Below are positions 9,739 through 18,433 of a stretch of 32,000 nucleotides of DNA, in pieces; positions within the stretch are counted from its first letter, which is position 1; every line of letters starts with the position of its first letter. The stretch is from positions 1-32,000 of the forward strand of contig JALSJZ010000020.1 of NCBI GenBank assembly GCA_026989135.1, written 5' to 3'. Source of the DNA: Sedimenticola sp. GTDB lineage: Bacteria > Pseudomonadota > Gammaproteobacteria > Chromatiales > Chromatiaceae. Position numbers and translations under genes: made by a program. The notes beneath the pieces are model-generated. The model made no database searches. It was not told the DNA's origin and was given only the letters and a program-made list of their open reading frames with translations.

Positions 9739-11667
9739 TTGAATGATATGGTAAAAAATCTGGTTCTATGGGTGGTTATCGCAATCGTCCTGATGTCGGT
9801 CTTCAATAATTTCACACCAGAGAAGGCCGTGGCACTGCCTATGCCCTACTCTGAGTTTATTGAAGAGGTAAATCGCGGAACCATCAGCGAAGTGGTCATC
9901 AATGGCCGCCAGATTGAAGGGGTTGACACCAGTGGGGCGGCGTTTACAACCTACACTCCTGAAGATGAAGGGCTTATTGGCGATCTGCTTAACAGCGGTG
10001 TAAAGATCATTGCCAAGCCGCCAGAGCCGCCTTCACTCCTGATGTCTATCCTGATCAACTGGTTCCCTCTCTTTATCCTGATCGGGCTGTGGATCTTCTT
10101 CATGCGCCAGATGCAGGGTGGCGCAGGTGGCCGGGGGGCGATGTCCTTTGGCAAAAGCCGTGCCCGTTTGCTGAGTGAAGATCAGATCAAGGTGACATTC
10201 AGTGATGTTGCAGGTGTTGAGGAGGCCAAAGACGAGGTCTCCGAGATGGTTGATTTTCTCAAGGATCCTTCAAAATTCCAGAAACTGGGCGGCAAGATTC
10301 CGCGTGGTGTACTGATGGTAGGCTCGCCAGGCACGGGTAAAACCCTGCTAGCCAAGGCCATTGCAGGTGAAGCCAAGGTGCCGTTCTTTACCATCTCAGG
10401 CTCAGATTTTGTCGAGATGTTTGTCGGTGTGGGTGCTTCGCGTGTGCGTGATATGTTTCAAGAGGCCAAGAAACATGCCCCCTGCATCATCTTTATCGAT
10501 GAGATTGACGCGGTTGGCAGACACCGTGGTGCCGGCCTGGGTGGTGGGCACGATGAGCGTGAGCAGACCCTGAACCAACTGCTGGTTGAGATGGATGGCT
10601 TTGAGGGCAACGAGGGCGTGATCGTCATTGCCGCCACCAACCGCCCGGATGTGCTGGATCCAGCACTGTTGCGTCCAGGTCGTTTTGATCGCCAGGTGGT
10701 GGTTCCACTGCCAGATATTCGTGGTCGCGAGCAGATTCTAAAGGTTCACATGCGTAAGGTGCCGATGGCTGAAGACGCCAAGGCTTCGCTGATCGCCCGA
10801 GGCACCCCAGGGTTCTCCGGGGCGGATCTTGCCAACCTGGTCAATGAGGCTGCGCTGTTTGCTGCACGAGCCGATAAGCGCGAAGTGGATATGGAAGATC
10901 TGGAGAAGGCCAAGGACAAAATCATGATGGGCGCGGAACGCCGCTCCATGGTGATGAGTGACGATGAAAAGAAGCTGACCGCCTATCACGAAGCAGGGCA
11001 TGCCATTATCGGGCGTCTGGTGCCACGGCATGATCCCGTCTACAAGGTGAGCATTATCCCTCGCGGGCGTGCCTTGGGTGTCACCCTGTTCCTGCCAGAA
11101 GAGGATCGCTACAGCATGAGCAGAGAGCAGCTGGAGAGCCAGATCTCGAGCCTGTTTGGCGGGCGAATTGCCGAAGAGCTGATCTTTGGCCCGGAGAGTG
11201 TCACCACGGGGGCATCCAACGATATCAAGCGTGCCACAGAGATTGCGCGCAATATGGTGACCAAATGGGGACTCTCTGAAAAACTTGGGCCGCTCATGTA
11301 TAGCGAAGATGAGGAGGAGGTATTTCTCGGCCGTTCAGTGACCCAGCATAAAAATATATCCGATGACACGGCGCACATCATTGACAGTGAGATACGGGTC
11401 TTTATCGACCGTAACTACCAGCGTGCGCATACCATGCTGACGGAGCGTGTTGATATACTCCATGCGATGGCGGATGCACTGATCAAATATGAGACCATAG
11501 ATGCGGATCAGATTGATGACATTATGAATGGAAGGCCTCCGCGTCCACCGGCTGACTGGGATGAGTCAGAGCCAAAATCCGGCGGTACCGGGGAGGCGAC
11601 TGTTGAGGATGAGCCAAAAGGTGAGCAAAGCGAAGATACGATAGGCGGCCCTGCGAGCCAGCACTAA
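9739..11667 (+). CDS. ftsH: ATP-dependent zinc metalloprotease FtsH
   Basis: The 642-residue inner-membrane AAA protease has TM1 at about 5-22, a periplasmic domain, and TM2 at about 101-122. The AAA module has Walker A GSPGTGKT (195-202), Walker B IIFIDEID (250-257) and the second region of homology [20 protein letters not shown]. The zinc site HEAGH is at 417-421, with a downstream Asp in [12 protein letters not shown] as third ligand. It degrades misfolded membrane proteins and regulatory substrates such as LpxC and sigma32 in E. coli. TTG at 9739 is preferred because GAGGG is correctly spaced and pseudomonad FtsH likewise starts MNDM. The ATG at 9748 is too far from the ribosome-binding site. 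The C-terminal tail is acidic. Confidence 0.98.
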   Translation: MNDMVKNLVLWVVIAIVLMSVFNNFTPEKAVALPMPYSEFIEEVNRGTISEVVINGRQIEGVDTSGAAFTTYTPEDEGLIGDLLNSGVKIIAKPPEPPSLLMSILINWFPLFILIGLWIFFMRQMQGGAGGRGAMSFGKSRARLLSEDQIKVTFSDVAGVEEAKDEVSEMVDFLKDPSKFQKLGGKIPRGVLMVGSPGTGKTLLAKAIAGEAKVPFFTISGSDFVEMFVGVGASRVRDMFQEAKKHAPCIIFIDEIDAVGRHRGAGLGGGHDEREQTLNQLLVEMDGFEGNEGVIVIAATNRPDVLDPALLRPGRFDRQVVVPLPDIRGREQILKVHMRKVPMAEDAKASLIARGTPGFSGADLANLVNEAALFAARADKREVDMEDLEKAKDKIMMGAERRSMVMSDDEKKLTAYHEAGHAIIGRLVPRHDPVYKVSIIPRGRALGVTLFLPEEDRYSMSREQLESQISSLFGGRIAEELIFGPESVTTGASNDIKRATEIARNMVTKWGLSEKLGPLMYSEDEEEVFLGRSVTQHKNISDDTAHIIDSEIRVFIDRNYQRAHTMLTERVDILHAMADALIKYETIDADQIDDIMNGRPPRPPADWDESEPKSGGTGEATVEDEPKGEQSEDTIGGPASQH

Positions 11668-11678
11668 AGGCTTGAGCT

Positions 11679-12533
11679 GTGTTTGTGGTTGACTGCGCAG
11701 GCAGGCTGCTCGATCTCTCCCTGCCCAGAGTAATGGGCATTCTTAATATCACCCCCGACTCCTTTTCGGACGGGGGTGATTTTTTATCTGTCGATTCAGC
11801 GATAGGGCAGGCTCATCGAATGGTGGAGGAGGGTGCTGCCATCATTGATGTGGGGGGGGAATCAACCCGCCCAGGTGCCCCGCCAGTCTCAGAGGCAGAA
11901 GAGCTGGATCGTGTGATACCGGTTATTGAAGGCATTGCATCTGATCTTCCCGTACCCGTCTCGATTGATACCAGCAAACCAAATGTAATGCGGGCGGCGG
12001 TTGCCGCAGGTGCTGGGCTGATTAATGATGTCATGGCATTGCAGGCTCCGGGGGCGATGGAAGCTGCGGCAGATCTGAATGTACCAGTCTGTCTGATGCA
12101 CATGCAGGGAGAGCCACGCACAATGCAGCAGAACCCCTGCTATGCGGATGTCGTATCAGAGGTGAAAGCATTTTTGGTACAGCGGGTTGATTGCTGTATC
12201 TCAGCGGGGATTCCCCGCAGCCATTTGCTGGCCGATCCCGGTTTTGGGTTTGGCAAGACACTGGATCATAATCTGGCACTGCTGCGGGATCTGCAACAGA
12301 TAACGGAGCTGGGTCTGCCGCTGCTGGTTGGTCTCTCACGAAAATCGATGATAGGTGCGTTACTGGACGAGCCTGTCGATAATCGCATGTATGGTGGGCT
12401 GGCAGCCGCCGTGCTGGCGGTTGAGCGTGGCGCGCGCATTATCAGAACCCACGATGTCAAGCCAACAGTTGATGCTTTGGCTGTTTCGACCGCAGTAATA
12501 AATAACAAGATGAGGTGCTTGCGAAATCCCTGA
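11679..12533 (+). CDS. folP: Dihydropteroate synthase
   Basis: The 284-residue TIM-barrel enzyme joins p-aminobenzoate to 6-hydroxymethyl-dihydropterin pyrophosphate in folate synthesis and is the sulfonamide target. Visible signatures are GILNITPDSFSDGG (about 20-33), DVGGESTRPGA (about 58-68), SIDTSKPNV, LMHMQGEPRTMQ, DPGFGFGKT, GLSRKSMIG and a C-terminal RTHDV, all in the expected order. The start is GTG at 11679. AAAGG at 11666-11670 overlaps the ftsH stop and is eight bases upstream, so folP follows ftsH directly. The ftsH-folP-glmM order is standard in gammaproteobacteria. Downstream, glmM is separated by an unusually long structured gap. Confidence 0.97.
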   Translation: MFVVDCAGRLLDLSLPRVMGILNITPDSFSDGGDFLSVDSAIGQAHRMVEEGAAIIDVGGESTRPGAPPVSEAEELDRVIPVIEGIASDLPVPVSIDTSKPNVMRAAVAAGAGLINDVMALQAPGAMEAAADLNVPVCLMHMQGEPRTMQQNPCYADVVSEVKAFLVQRVDCCISAGIPRSHLLADPGFGFGKTLDHNLALLRDLQQITELGLPLLVGLSRKSMIGALLDEPVDNRMYGGLAAAVLAVERGARIIRTHDVKPTVDALAVSTAVINNKMRCLRNP

Positions 12534-12713
12534 GACTGCTCCTGGCACCAAAAGTAGGCGCTTTAGGCGAGGCGAAAATTGGTGAAAAAGCGGAGTTTAC
12601 ACGCGGTAAATGAGCATTTTGAGCCGATTTTTAACGCTGCCAGGGGCTGTCCCAGGGGGGTTGCAAGTGCCTCAGATGGGGCAGGTTTCCTGCCAATAGT
12701 TGAGGAGGATGGA
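12534..12713. repeat. Structured intergenic repeat region between folP and glmM
   Basis: This 180-base gap holds a 26-base segment (12545-12570, core AAGTAGGCGCTTTAGGCGA) repeated in inverse orientation at 30532-30557. It is followed by a long imperfect inverted repeat, roughly 12577-12637, whose arms contain AAAATTGG with CCGATTTT and GTTTAC with GTAAAT. A frame is open across the region into glmM, but the glmM start is better placed at 12714, so I regard this as non-coding repeat DNA. It resembles the dispersed palindromic intergenic units common in gammaproteobacteria. That assignment is from memory and unverified. Confidence 0.6.
12545..12570 (+). repeat. 26-bp dispersed repeat, copy A
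   Basis: The core AAGTAGGCGCTTTAGGCGA and the seven bases before it match the reverse complement of 30532-30557 at 25 of 26 positions. The single difference is A here against G there at the seventh base. It starts 12 bases after the folP stop. Confidence 0.85.
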
Positions 12714-14051
12714 GTGGAACGAAAATATTTTGGAACCGATGGTATTCGCGGACAGGTTGGAAAGGGGCACATCACCCCCGATTTTGTGCTGAAGCTGGGT
12801 TGGGCCGCTGGCCGCGTGCTGGGCAAAGGCAACAATAGCAGCGTTTTGATCGGCAAGGATACCCGCATATCTGGCTACATGTTTGAGTCAGCTTTAGAAG
12901 CCGGGTTGGTGGCGGCCGGAGTCAATACCCGCCTGCTTGGCCCGATGCCAACCCCTGGCATTGCCTACCTCACCCGCACCCTGCATGCGCAAGCCGGCAT
13001 CGTGATCAGCGCCTCCCACAACCCACATCAGGATAATGGCATCAAGTTTTTCTCTGCCCAGGGGCGGAAGTTACCGGATGAAGTGGAGCTGGCCATTGAA
13101 CATGAGCTATCCAGTAAAATGGTTACGGTTGGCTCTGAAAACCTGGGTAAAGCAGACAGGGTGAGTGATGCTGCTGGTCGTTATATTGAATTTTGTAAAA
13201 GCACCATCCCATCCACAATGGATTTCAGCGGCTTAAAGATCGTGGTTGACTGTGCCAATGGCGCAACCTACCACATTGCCCCCTATGTCTTTGACGAACT
13301 GGGTGCCGAGGTGATTAGCATTGGCACAGAACCCAACGGGGTAAACATCAATGCGGGCGTAGGGTCGACCAGCCCCGAGCTGCTGGTAGAGACGGTACTC
13401 AAGACCGGCGCGGATCTTGGTGTTGGCCTTGATGGCGATGGCGATCGGCTCATTATGGTCGATGAGCGGGGCAATATCCTTGATGGCGATGATCTGCTCT
13501 ATATTATCGCCCAGTCGCGGCAAAAAAATGGCGGGCTGAATGGCTCAGTGGTCGGCACTGTGATGTCGAACCTTGGGCTTGAACTGGCACTGAAAGAGTG
13601 CGGAATAGGGTTTGAGCGCGTCAGCGTAGGTGATCGCCATATCCTGGAGCGGCTGCAAGAGAAAGATTGGGCCATCGGTGGCGAGCCATCGGGGCATATC
13701 ATCTGCCTGGATCGCACCACCACCGGTGACGGCATCATATCAGCACTGCAGATACTGGCCGAGGTGCATAAAAGCGGAAGGCTGCTGCGTGAGCTTGGAG
13801 CCGATGTTGAGAAGTGCCCACAGGTGCTGGTCAATGTCCGGGTGGAGGAGAGCGGCAATATTATGGCGCTGCCAGCACTGAAAGAGGCCGTAATAGCCGT
13901 TGAGGTTGAGCTGAGTGGGCAAGGTCGTGTGCTGCTGCGTCCATCCGGTACCGAGCCGCTGATTCGCGTTATGGTGGAAGGGCGCAATGCGCAGCAGGTT
14001 TCCCGTTTGGCCGACCAGCTGGCCGACCGGGTGAAAGAATTGGTTGGATAA
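12714..14051 (+). CDS. glmM: Phosphoglucosamine mutase
   Basis: It interconverts glucosamine-6-phosphate and glucosamine-1-phosphate on the route to UDP-GlcNAc for peptidoglycan and LPS. From GTG at 12714 the protein is 445 residues, the family norm, and begins [20 protein letters not shown] at 12702-12708 supports this start. The same frame is open from 12579, but that would add 45 residues of repeat-derived sequence with no family match. Signatures are the phosphoserine loop ISASHNP (Ser101), metal loop DGDGDR (about 240), sugar-binding GEPSGHI and phosphate-binding [15 protein letters not shown] hairpin with a T-run follows the stop codon. Confidence 0.96.
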   Translation: MERKYFGTDGIRGQVGKGHITPDFVLKLGWAAGRVLGKGNNSSVLIGKDTRISGYMFESALEAGLVAAGVNTRLLGPMPTPGIAYLTRTLHAQAGIVISASHNPHQDNGIKFFSAQGRKLPDEVELAIEHELSSKMVTVGSENLGKADRVSDAAGRYIEFCKSTIPSTMDFSGLKIVVDCANGATYHIAPYVFDELGAEVISIGTEPNGVNINAGVGSTSPELLVETVLKTGADLGVGLDGDGDRLIMVDERGNILDGDDLLYIIAQSRQKNGGLNGSVVGTVMSNLGLELALKECGIGFERVSVGDRHILERLQEKDWAIGGEPSGHIICLDRTTTGDGIISALQILAEVHKSGRLLRELGADVEKCPQVLVNVRVEESGNIMALPALKEAVIAVEVELSGQGRVLLRPSGTEPLIRVMVEGRNAQQVSRLADQLADRVKELVG

Positions 14052-14072
14052 GGTGAATTCCACATTGATTTT

Positions 14073-14107
14073 GAGCGCATTGGCCGGTAAGCTAGCGCGC
14101 TCTTTTT
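14073..14107 (+). terminator. Probable intrinsic terminator after glmM
   Basis: GAGCGC (14073-14078) pairs with GCGCTC (14097-14102) around an 18-base loop, followed by TTTTT at 14103-14107. It lies 21 bases past the glmM stop and ends 19 bases before the tpiA ATG, so tpiA may depend on partial read-through or on an internal promoter. The large loop lowers confidence. Confidence 0.5.
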
Positions 14108-14126
14108 CCATTGAGAGAGAAAGTAT

Positions 14127-14879
14127 ATGCGCCAACCATTAGTCGCTGGAAACTGGAAAATGAACAGCTCTTTGGCAGGCGCCAGGGGGCTGCTGGCAGG
14201 GATCAAAGCAGGGATAGCAGAGGTGGATCGTGCAGAAGTGGCGGTTTGTCCGCCCTATATCCTCATTCCAGAGGTGCAGGCGCAACTAACTGGCTCGCCC
14301 ATTGCCTGGGGTGGGCAGAACCTCTCAACGGAGACAGGCGGGGCCTTTACCGGCGAGATATCCGCAGCCATGCTGCTGGATTTTGGCTGTAAATACGTCC
14401 TGGTTGGCCACTCAGAGCGGCGTACACTCTACGGCGAGGACAACGCGCTGGTGGCAAAGAAGTTTGCCACGGCAAGGGAGGCCGGGCTTATCCCGATCCT
14501 CTGTATAGGCGAGACGCTTGAAGAGCGGCAGCAGGGGGTCACGGAGAAGACTGTCGGCGACCAGCTGGCTGCGGTGATTGACCGGGAAGGCGTGGCGGCC
14601 TTGGGCGACGCGGTTGTAGCCTACGAACCGGTCTGGGCCATTGGGACAGGGATGACGGCGTCGCCAGAACAGGCGCAAGCGGTACACGCCTTCATTCGTG
14701 CCCAGGTGGCGCAACGTGATGCCGGGGTTGCTGAGGGTCTGCGCATCCTCTACGGTGGCAGCATGAAACCGGGGAATGCAGCAGAGTTGATGGCGCAGAG
14801 CGATATTGATGGTGGCCTGATTGGTGGAGCAGCCCTGAAGGCAGATGACTTCCTGGCAATCTGCAAGGCCGCAAATTAG
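14127..14879 (+). CDS. tpiA: Triosephosphate isomerase
   Basis: The 250-residue TIM barrel has all its catalytic residues: K11 in GNWKMN, H95 in VGHSERR and E167 in AYEPVWAIGTG. The phosphate-binding loop ILYGGSMKPGN is near residue 210. It interconverts dihydroxyacetone phosphate and glyceraldehyde-3-phosphate in glycolysis and gluconeogenesis. It acts as a cytoplasmic dimer. The ATG is preceded by purine-rich GAGAGAGAAAG as ribosome-binding site. secG begins 28 bases downstream, and tpiA-secG is a common gammaproteobacterial pair. A likely terminator lies just upstream. Confidence 0.98.
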   Translation: MRQPLVAGNWKMNSSLAGARGLLAGIKAGIAEVDRAEVAVCPPYILIPEVQAQLTGSPIAWGGQNLSTETGGAFTGEISAAMLLDFGCKYVLVGHSERRTLYGEDNALVAKKFATAREAGLIPILCIGETLEERQQGVTEKTVGDQLAAVIDREGVAALGDAVVAYEPVWAIGTGMTASPEQAQAVHAFIRAQVAQRDAGVAEGLRILYGGSMKPGNAAELMAQSDIDGGLIGGAALKADDFLAICKAAN

Positions 14880-14907
14880 TTTTTATTGAAATTTACTGGG
14901 ATTACGC

Positions 14908-15282
14908 ATGCAAACAATTTTGGTTGCTATCCATCTTTTACTGGCTATCGGTTTGATTGGGCTGGTTTTAATACAGCATGGCAAGGGTGCCGACGCAGGT
15001 GCTGCCTTTGGAAGTGGCGCATCATCGACGGTATTTGGCTCGCAGGGGTCAGGGTCATTCCTCACTCGCAGTACCGCTGTTTTGGCAACGCTCTTTTTTG
15101 CCACCAGCCTGGCGCTCGCCTACTTTGCAATGCAGGGCACGGAGCAGCCAAGCCTGATGGGGGGCGATGCTGTTCCCGTCATACAGGAGGTGCCAGTGCC
15201 GGTCAGCGAGGTGCCTGCTATCCCTGAAATTCCAGTTGAACGCGCGGGCGGAAGCGAGCTCCCGGTTGTCCCAGAGAAATAG
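14908..15282 (+). CDS. secG: Preprotein translocase subunit SecG
   Basis: The 124-residue small inner-membrane subunit associates with SecYE and assists SecA-driven export. It has two transmembrane segments, about 4-20 and 52-72, joined by the conserved glycine/serine loop [19 protein letters not shown] and [14 protein letters not shown]. The C-terminal tail (about 85-124) is rich in Pro, Val and Glu with a loose repeat of the PVxEVP kind ([20 protein letters not shown]). Such variable tails occur in SecG proteins but this one is quite regular. The gene ends 51 bases before tRNA-Leu. Confidence 0.95.
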   Translation: MQTILVAIHLLLAIGLIGLVLIQHGKGADAGAAFGSGASSTVFGSQGSGSFLTRSTAVLATLFFATSLALAYFAMQGTEQPSLMGGDAVPVIQEVPVPVSEVPAIPEIPVERAGGSELPVVPEK

Positions 15283-15333
15283 CGGTTGCCTGCGGATTGG
15301 CTTTAGTGCTTTATAGTCGCAGCAAATAGAATT

Positions 15334-15418
15334 GCCGATGTGGTGAAATTGGTAGACACGCCGTCTTGAGGGGGCGGTGGCGCAAGCCGTGCCGGTTCAA
15401 GTCCGGCCATCGGCACCA
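15334..15418 (+). tRNA. tRNA-Leu, anticodon GAG
   Basis: The acceptor stem GCCGATG (15334-15340) pairs with CATCGGC (15408-15414), followed by discriminator A and an encoded CCA (15416-15418). The D-arm carries GTGAAATTGGTAGACAC, typical of leucine tRNA. The anticodon stem CCGTC/GGCGG encloses TTGAGGG, giving anticodon GAG at 15368-15370, which reads CUC and CUU. A short variable arm with stem GGCGCAAGCC and a T-arm with GGTTCAAGTCC complete a class II tRNA. A -10-like TATAGT at 15312-15317 could be its own promoter, but the best -35 is badly spaced. No integrase or duplicated 3' end was seen. Confidence 0.96.
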
Positions 15419-15429
15419 ATGATTAAAAT

Positions 15430-15463
15430 CGGTATCGCTGATTGCAGTGATACCGGTTTTTTT
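15430..15463 (+). terminator. Strong intrinsic terminator after tRNA-Leu
   Basis: CGGTATCGCTG (15430-15440) pairs with CAGTGATACCG (15445-15455) with one G-T wobble and a four-base loop ATTG. GTTTTTTT follows to 15463. It separates the tpiA-secG-tRNA unit from the nuo operon. Confidence 0.9.
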
Positions 15464-15519
15464 ACACGCAAAAAAAGATAACCCGTTGATTGTAAAGGTG
15501 TTTGTCTTAAACCTTTTGC

Positions 15520-15549
15520 TTGACATGAATTGTCATCATGCACTAGACT
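15520..15549 (+). promoter_or_regulatory. Sigma70-type promoter for the nuo operon, with an inverted repeat over the -35
   Basis: A perfect -35 TTGACA (15520-15525) is followed after 18 bases by TAGACT (15544-15549), a four-of-six -10. It lies between a strong terminator and nuoA, with a leader of about 63 bases. TGACA (15521-15525) and TGTCA (15531-15535) form an inverted repeat with a five-base spacer overlapping the -35, a plausible repressor site. No specific regulator is recognised. Confidence 0.65.
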
Positions 15550-15568
15550 GCGTGCCTTGTTGAATTAG

Positions 15569-15599
15569 ATCGGGAATCTAAAGATTCAAATAACCCGAT
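15569..15599 (+). promoter_or_regulatory. Hairpin in the nuoA leader beside the ribosome-binding site
   Basis: ATCGGG (15569-15574) pairs with CCCGAT (15594-15599). Inside it AATC (15575-15578) pairs with GATT (15583-15586) around TAAA. The ribosome-binding site GGGAGGG follows within a few bases (about 15602-15608), so the fold could influence translation start. No known riboswitch class is recognised. Confidence 0.35.
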
Positions 15600-15618
15600 T
15601 GGGGAGGGCTAAAAAGCA

Positions 15619-15975
15619 ATGCTCGAAAATTATCTGCCCGTACTGGTTTTCATGATTCTGGGTGCCGTGATCGGCATAGTCATGGTGGGTCTTGGGTTTG
15701 TCCTTGGCACAAGAAAACCAGACGATGAAAAAGAATCTCCCTACGAGTGCGGCTTTGAGGCCTTTGAAGATGCGCGCATAAAGTTTGATGTGCGTTACTA
15801 TCTGGTCGCTATCCTCTTTATTATTTTTGATCTGGAAATTGCCTTTTTCTTTCCCTGGGCCGTCGTGCTCGATGAGATCGGCATGGTTGGCTATCTTGTA
15901 ATGATGTTGTTCCTGGCGGTTCTGACCGTTGGCTTTATTTACGAGTGGAAGAAGGGTGCTCTGGAATGGGAATAG
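15619..15975 (+). CDS. nuoA: NADH-quinone oxidoreductase subunit A
   Basis: The 118-residue membrane subunit has three transmembrane segments, about 5-30, 62-82 and 87-110. The conserved loop between the first and second reads [23 protein letters not shown] split over 40-65, with the conserved Cys of the quinone-site loop. It packs against NuoH near the quinone chamber of complex I. The start has GGGAGGG upstream. It is the first gene of the nuo operon, and its last ten bases overlap nuoB. Confidence 0.97.
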   Translation: MLENYLPVLVFMILGAVIGIVMVGLGFVLGTRKPDDEKESPYECGFEAFEDARIKFDVRYYLVAILFIIFDLEIAFFFPWAVVLDEIGMVGYLVMMLFLAVLTVGFIYEWKKGALEWE

Positions 15976-16448
15976 AAGGCATTTTTGAAGAGGGCGTTAT
16001 CACAACAAACGCCGACAAGCTCATAAACTGGGCGCGCACCGGCTCACTCTGGCCGATGACATTCGGTCTGGCATGTTGCGCGGTTGAGATGATGCATGCA
16101 GCCGCATCGCGCTACGACATGGATCGCTTTGGTATCATCTTTCGCCCCAGCCCCCGTCAATCTGATGTCATGATTGTCGCCGGAACGCTGGTCAATAAAA
16201 TGGCTCCGGCGCTGCGTAAAGTCTACGACCAGATGGCAGAGCCACGCTGGGTCATCTCAATGGGATCCTGCGCAAATGGTGGCGGCTACTACCACTACTC
16301 CTACGCAGTGGTGCGTGGCTGTGATCGGGTTGTCCCTGTCGATATCTATGTTCCAGGCTGCCCTCCAACGGCTGAAGCACTGCTCTACGGCATCTTGCAG
16401 CTGCAAAACAAGATCCGCCGCACCTCGACCATAGCGCGTCAGGCCTGA
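15966..16448 (+). CDS. nuoB: NADH-quinone oxidoreductase subunit B (cluster N2)
   Basis: From ATG at 15966 the protein is 160 residues and begins [14 protein letters not shown] like close NuoB homologues. An in-frame ATG at 15945 would add seven residues inside nuoA and lacks support, whereas AAGAAGGG at 15949-15955 suits 15966. The tandem cysteines C37-C38 (ACCAVEMM), C102 (GSCANGGG) and C132 (PGCPPT) bind N2, the last 4Fe-4S cluster before quinone. It overlaps nuoA by ten bases and ends two bases before nuoC, so translation is coupled. Confidence 0.97.
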   Translation: MGIEGIFEEGVITTNADKLINWARTGSLWPMTFGLACCAVEMMHAAASRYDMDRFGIIFRPSPRQSDVMIVAGTLVNKMAPALRKVYDQMAEPRWVISMGSCANGGGYYHYSYAVVRGCDRVVPVDIYVPGCPPTAEALLYGILQLQNKIRRTSTIARQA

Positions 16449-16450
16449 TC

Positions 16451-17155
16451 ATGAGTGCCACTACCATCAAGACAACACCTGAGCAGCGGCTAGCCAAACT
16501 GGCTGATGCGCTCGATACCACATTCAATAAAAAAGGCTGTACAGTTGAGCAGGCTTTTGGCGAAATTACGCTTACGGTTCCACGCGAGCGGTTGCTTGAG
16601 ATTTCTTTTGAACTGTATGGCAGTGCTTCGGCCTTCAGTTTTGAGCAGTTGATAGATCTTTGTGGTGTTGATTACTCAACCTACGGCCAAGTCGAGTGGG
16701 AGACCAGCAGCGCCTCTCTAACCGGTTTTGGGCGCGGCGTAGATCGCAGTTCTGAAATTAACACAGAGACAGCTGATAGGTTTGCAGTTGTCTATCATCT
16801 GCTCTCAATAGAGGATAACGTGCGGGTGCGTGTCAAGACCTATCTTGACAGTGAGCATCCTATGGTCGAATCCGTCATACCGGTATGGCCTGTTGCCGAC
16901 TGGTTTGAGAGAGAGGCTTTTGATCTGTATGGAATCCTGTTTGAAGGGCACCCTGATCTGCGCCGTATCCTCACAGACTACGGCTTTGTAGGCCATCCAT
17001 TCCGCAAGGACTTTCCGCTTTCAGGGCATGTGGAGATGCGTTATGACCCAGAGAAGAGACGCGTCATCTATGAACCTGTATCGATCGAACCCCGCACACT
17101 GGTGCCACGAGTGATTCGAAGCGATAACCGCTACATGAACGAAGAATCAAACTAG
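16451..17155 (+). CDS. nuoC: NADH-quinone oxidoreductase subunit C (30 kDa)
   Basis: The 234-residue hydrophilic subunit carries the 30-kDa signature in its second half: [20 protein letters not shown], then [17 protein letters not shown] and the C-terminal VEMRYD. It supports NuoD and NuoB in the peripheral arm and holds no cofactor. It is a stand-alone gene, unlike the fused nuoCD of E. coli and Pseudomonas. That separates this complex from the enteric type. Residues 75-110 (a Ser/Thr-rich stretch around [17 protein letters not shown]) look like a lineage insertion. nuoD starts 12 bases later. Confidence 0.96.
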   Translation: MSATTIKTTPEQRLAKLADALDTTFNKKGCTVEQAFGEITLTVPRERLLEISFELYGSASAFSFEQLIDLCGVDYSTYGQVEWETSSASLTGFGRGVDRSSEINTETADRFAVVYHLLSIEDNVRVRVKTYLDSEHPMVESVIPVWPVADWFEREAFDLYGILFEGHPDLRRILTDYGFVGHPFRKDFPLSGHVEMRYDPEKRRVIYEPVSIEPRTLVPRVIRSDNRYMNEESN

Positions 17156-17167
17156 CGAACGCAGCCA

Positions 17168-18424
17168 ATGCCTGAGATTCGTAACTACACACTAAACTTT
17201 GGTCCGCAGCATCCGTCTGCACACGGCGTACTGCGCCTGGTGCTGGAGATGGATGGCGAAGTCATCGAACGCTCCGATCCGCATGTCGGCTTGCTGCATC
17301 GCGGCACCGAAAAGCTGGCAGAGACCAAGCCCTATAACCAGAACATCCCCTACATGGATCGCCTGGATTATGTCTCCATGATGCAGAATGAGCATGCCTA
17401 TGTTCTGGCTGTGGAGAAGCTGTTAGGGATCGAAGCCCCGGAGCGTGCGCAATATATCCGCACCATGTTCGATGAGATCACCCGCATCCTTAACCACATG
17501 ATGTGGCTGGGTACGCATGCACTTGATATCGGCGCAATGACAGTATTTCTCTACTGTTTTCGTGAGCGTGAAGATCTGATGGACTGTTATGAGGCGGTCT
17601 CAGGTGCACGCATGCATGCGGCCTATTACCGTGTTGGAGGGGTCTATCGCGATCTGCCTGATGAGATGCCTCGCTTCGCTGCAAGTGATCTGAAGCGTGA
17701 CAAAAGTGAGCTTGACCGGTTGAATGGAAACCGCCAGGGTTCGCTGCTGGATTTCATTGAAGATTTCACAGATCGTTTCCCGGGGTGTGTTGATGAGTAT
17801 GAGATCCTGCTCACAGAAAACCGGATCTGGAAGCAGCGTACCGTAGGCATAGGTGTTGTGACCGCAGATCGAGCCAAAGCGCTGGGTTTTACCGGGCCCA
17901 TGTTGCGTGGATCTGGCGTCGAGTGGGATCTGCGCAAAAAACAGCCTTATGCTGCGTATGACAAGATTGATTTTGATATCCCGGTGGGTCTGAATGGCGA
18001 CTGCTATGATCGCTACCTGGTGCGTATTGAAGAGATGCGTCAATCCAACCACATCATCAGGCAGTGCGTTGACTGGCTACGCAAAAACCCAGGCCCTGTG
18101 ATGGTTGAAAACCACAAGATTGCTCCTCCAAAAAGAGCAGCCATGAAGAGCGACATGGAAGGTTTGATACACCACTTTAAACTTTTCAGTGAAGGCTACT
18201 GCACTCCGCCGGGAGAGGTTTATGCCGCTGTTGAAGCCTCTAAGGGTGAGTTTGGTGTCTATATCATCTCCGATGGTGCCAACAAGCCCTATCGACTCAA
18301 ACTGAGAGCCCCCGGGTTTGCACATCTTATGGCGATGGATGAGATGGCCAAAGGACACATGTTGGCTGACGTGGTTGCCTTGATCGGCACCATGGACGTT
18401 GTATTCGGTGAAATTGACCGCTAA
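17168..18424 (+). CDS. nuoD: NADH-quinone oxidoreductase subunit D (49 kDa)
   Basis: The 418-residue subunit is homologous to the NiFe hydrogenase large subunit. With NuoB it forms the quinone headgroup site. [20 protein letters not shown] at the N-terminus contains the quinone-site His of the HPSAHG loop. [16 protein letters not shown] and the C-terminal end GEIDR are also typical. The length fits an unfused NuoD. The gene lies between nuoC and nuoE with 12 and 9 base gaps, and no defect was seen. Confidence 0.98.
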   Translation: MPEIRNYTLNFGPQHPSAHGVLRLVLEMDGEVIERSDPHVGLLHRGTEKLAETKPYNQNIPYMDRLDYVSMMQNEHAYVLAVEKLLGIEAPERAQYIRTMFDEITRILNHMMWLGTHALDIGAMTVFLYCFREREDLMDCYEAVSGARMHAAYYRVGGVYRDLPDEMPRFAASDLKRDKSELDRLNGNRQGSLLDFIEDFTDRFPGCVDEYEILLTENRIWKQRTVGIGVVTADRAKALGFTGPMLRGSGVEWDLRKKQPYAAYDKIDFDIPVGLNGDCYDRYLVRIEEMRQSNHIIRQCVDWLRKNPGPVMVENHKIAPPKRAAMKSDMEGLIHHFKLFSEGYCTPPGEVYAAVEASKGEFGVYIISDGANKPYRLKLRAPGFAHLMAMDEMAKGHMLADVVALIGTMDVVFGEIDR

Positions 18425-18433
18425 GACAAACAT

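Noticed and set aside
12579-12713. N-terminal extension of glmM
   Set aside because: The extension is repeat DNA, and GTG 12714 has a strong ribosome-binding site and gives the normal family length and N-terminus.
13499-14206. 235-codon minus-strand frame over glmM and tpiA
   Set aside because: Antisense of glmM with Ser/Pro-rich translation and no independent support.
15334-15418. tRNA-Leu as a phage or island integration site
   Set aside because: The tRNA 3' end is followed by its terminator and the nuo operon. No integrase or partial duplicate of the tRNA end is visible in the window.
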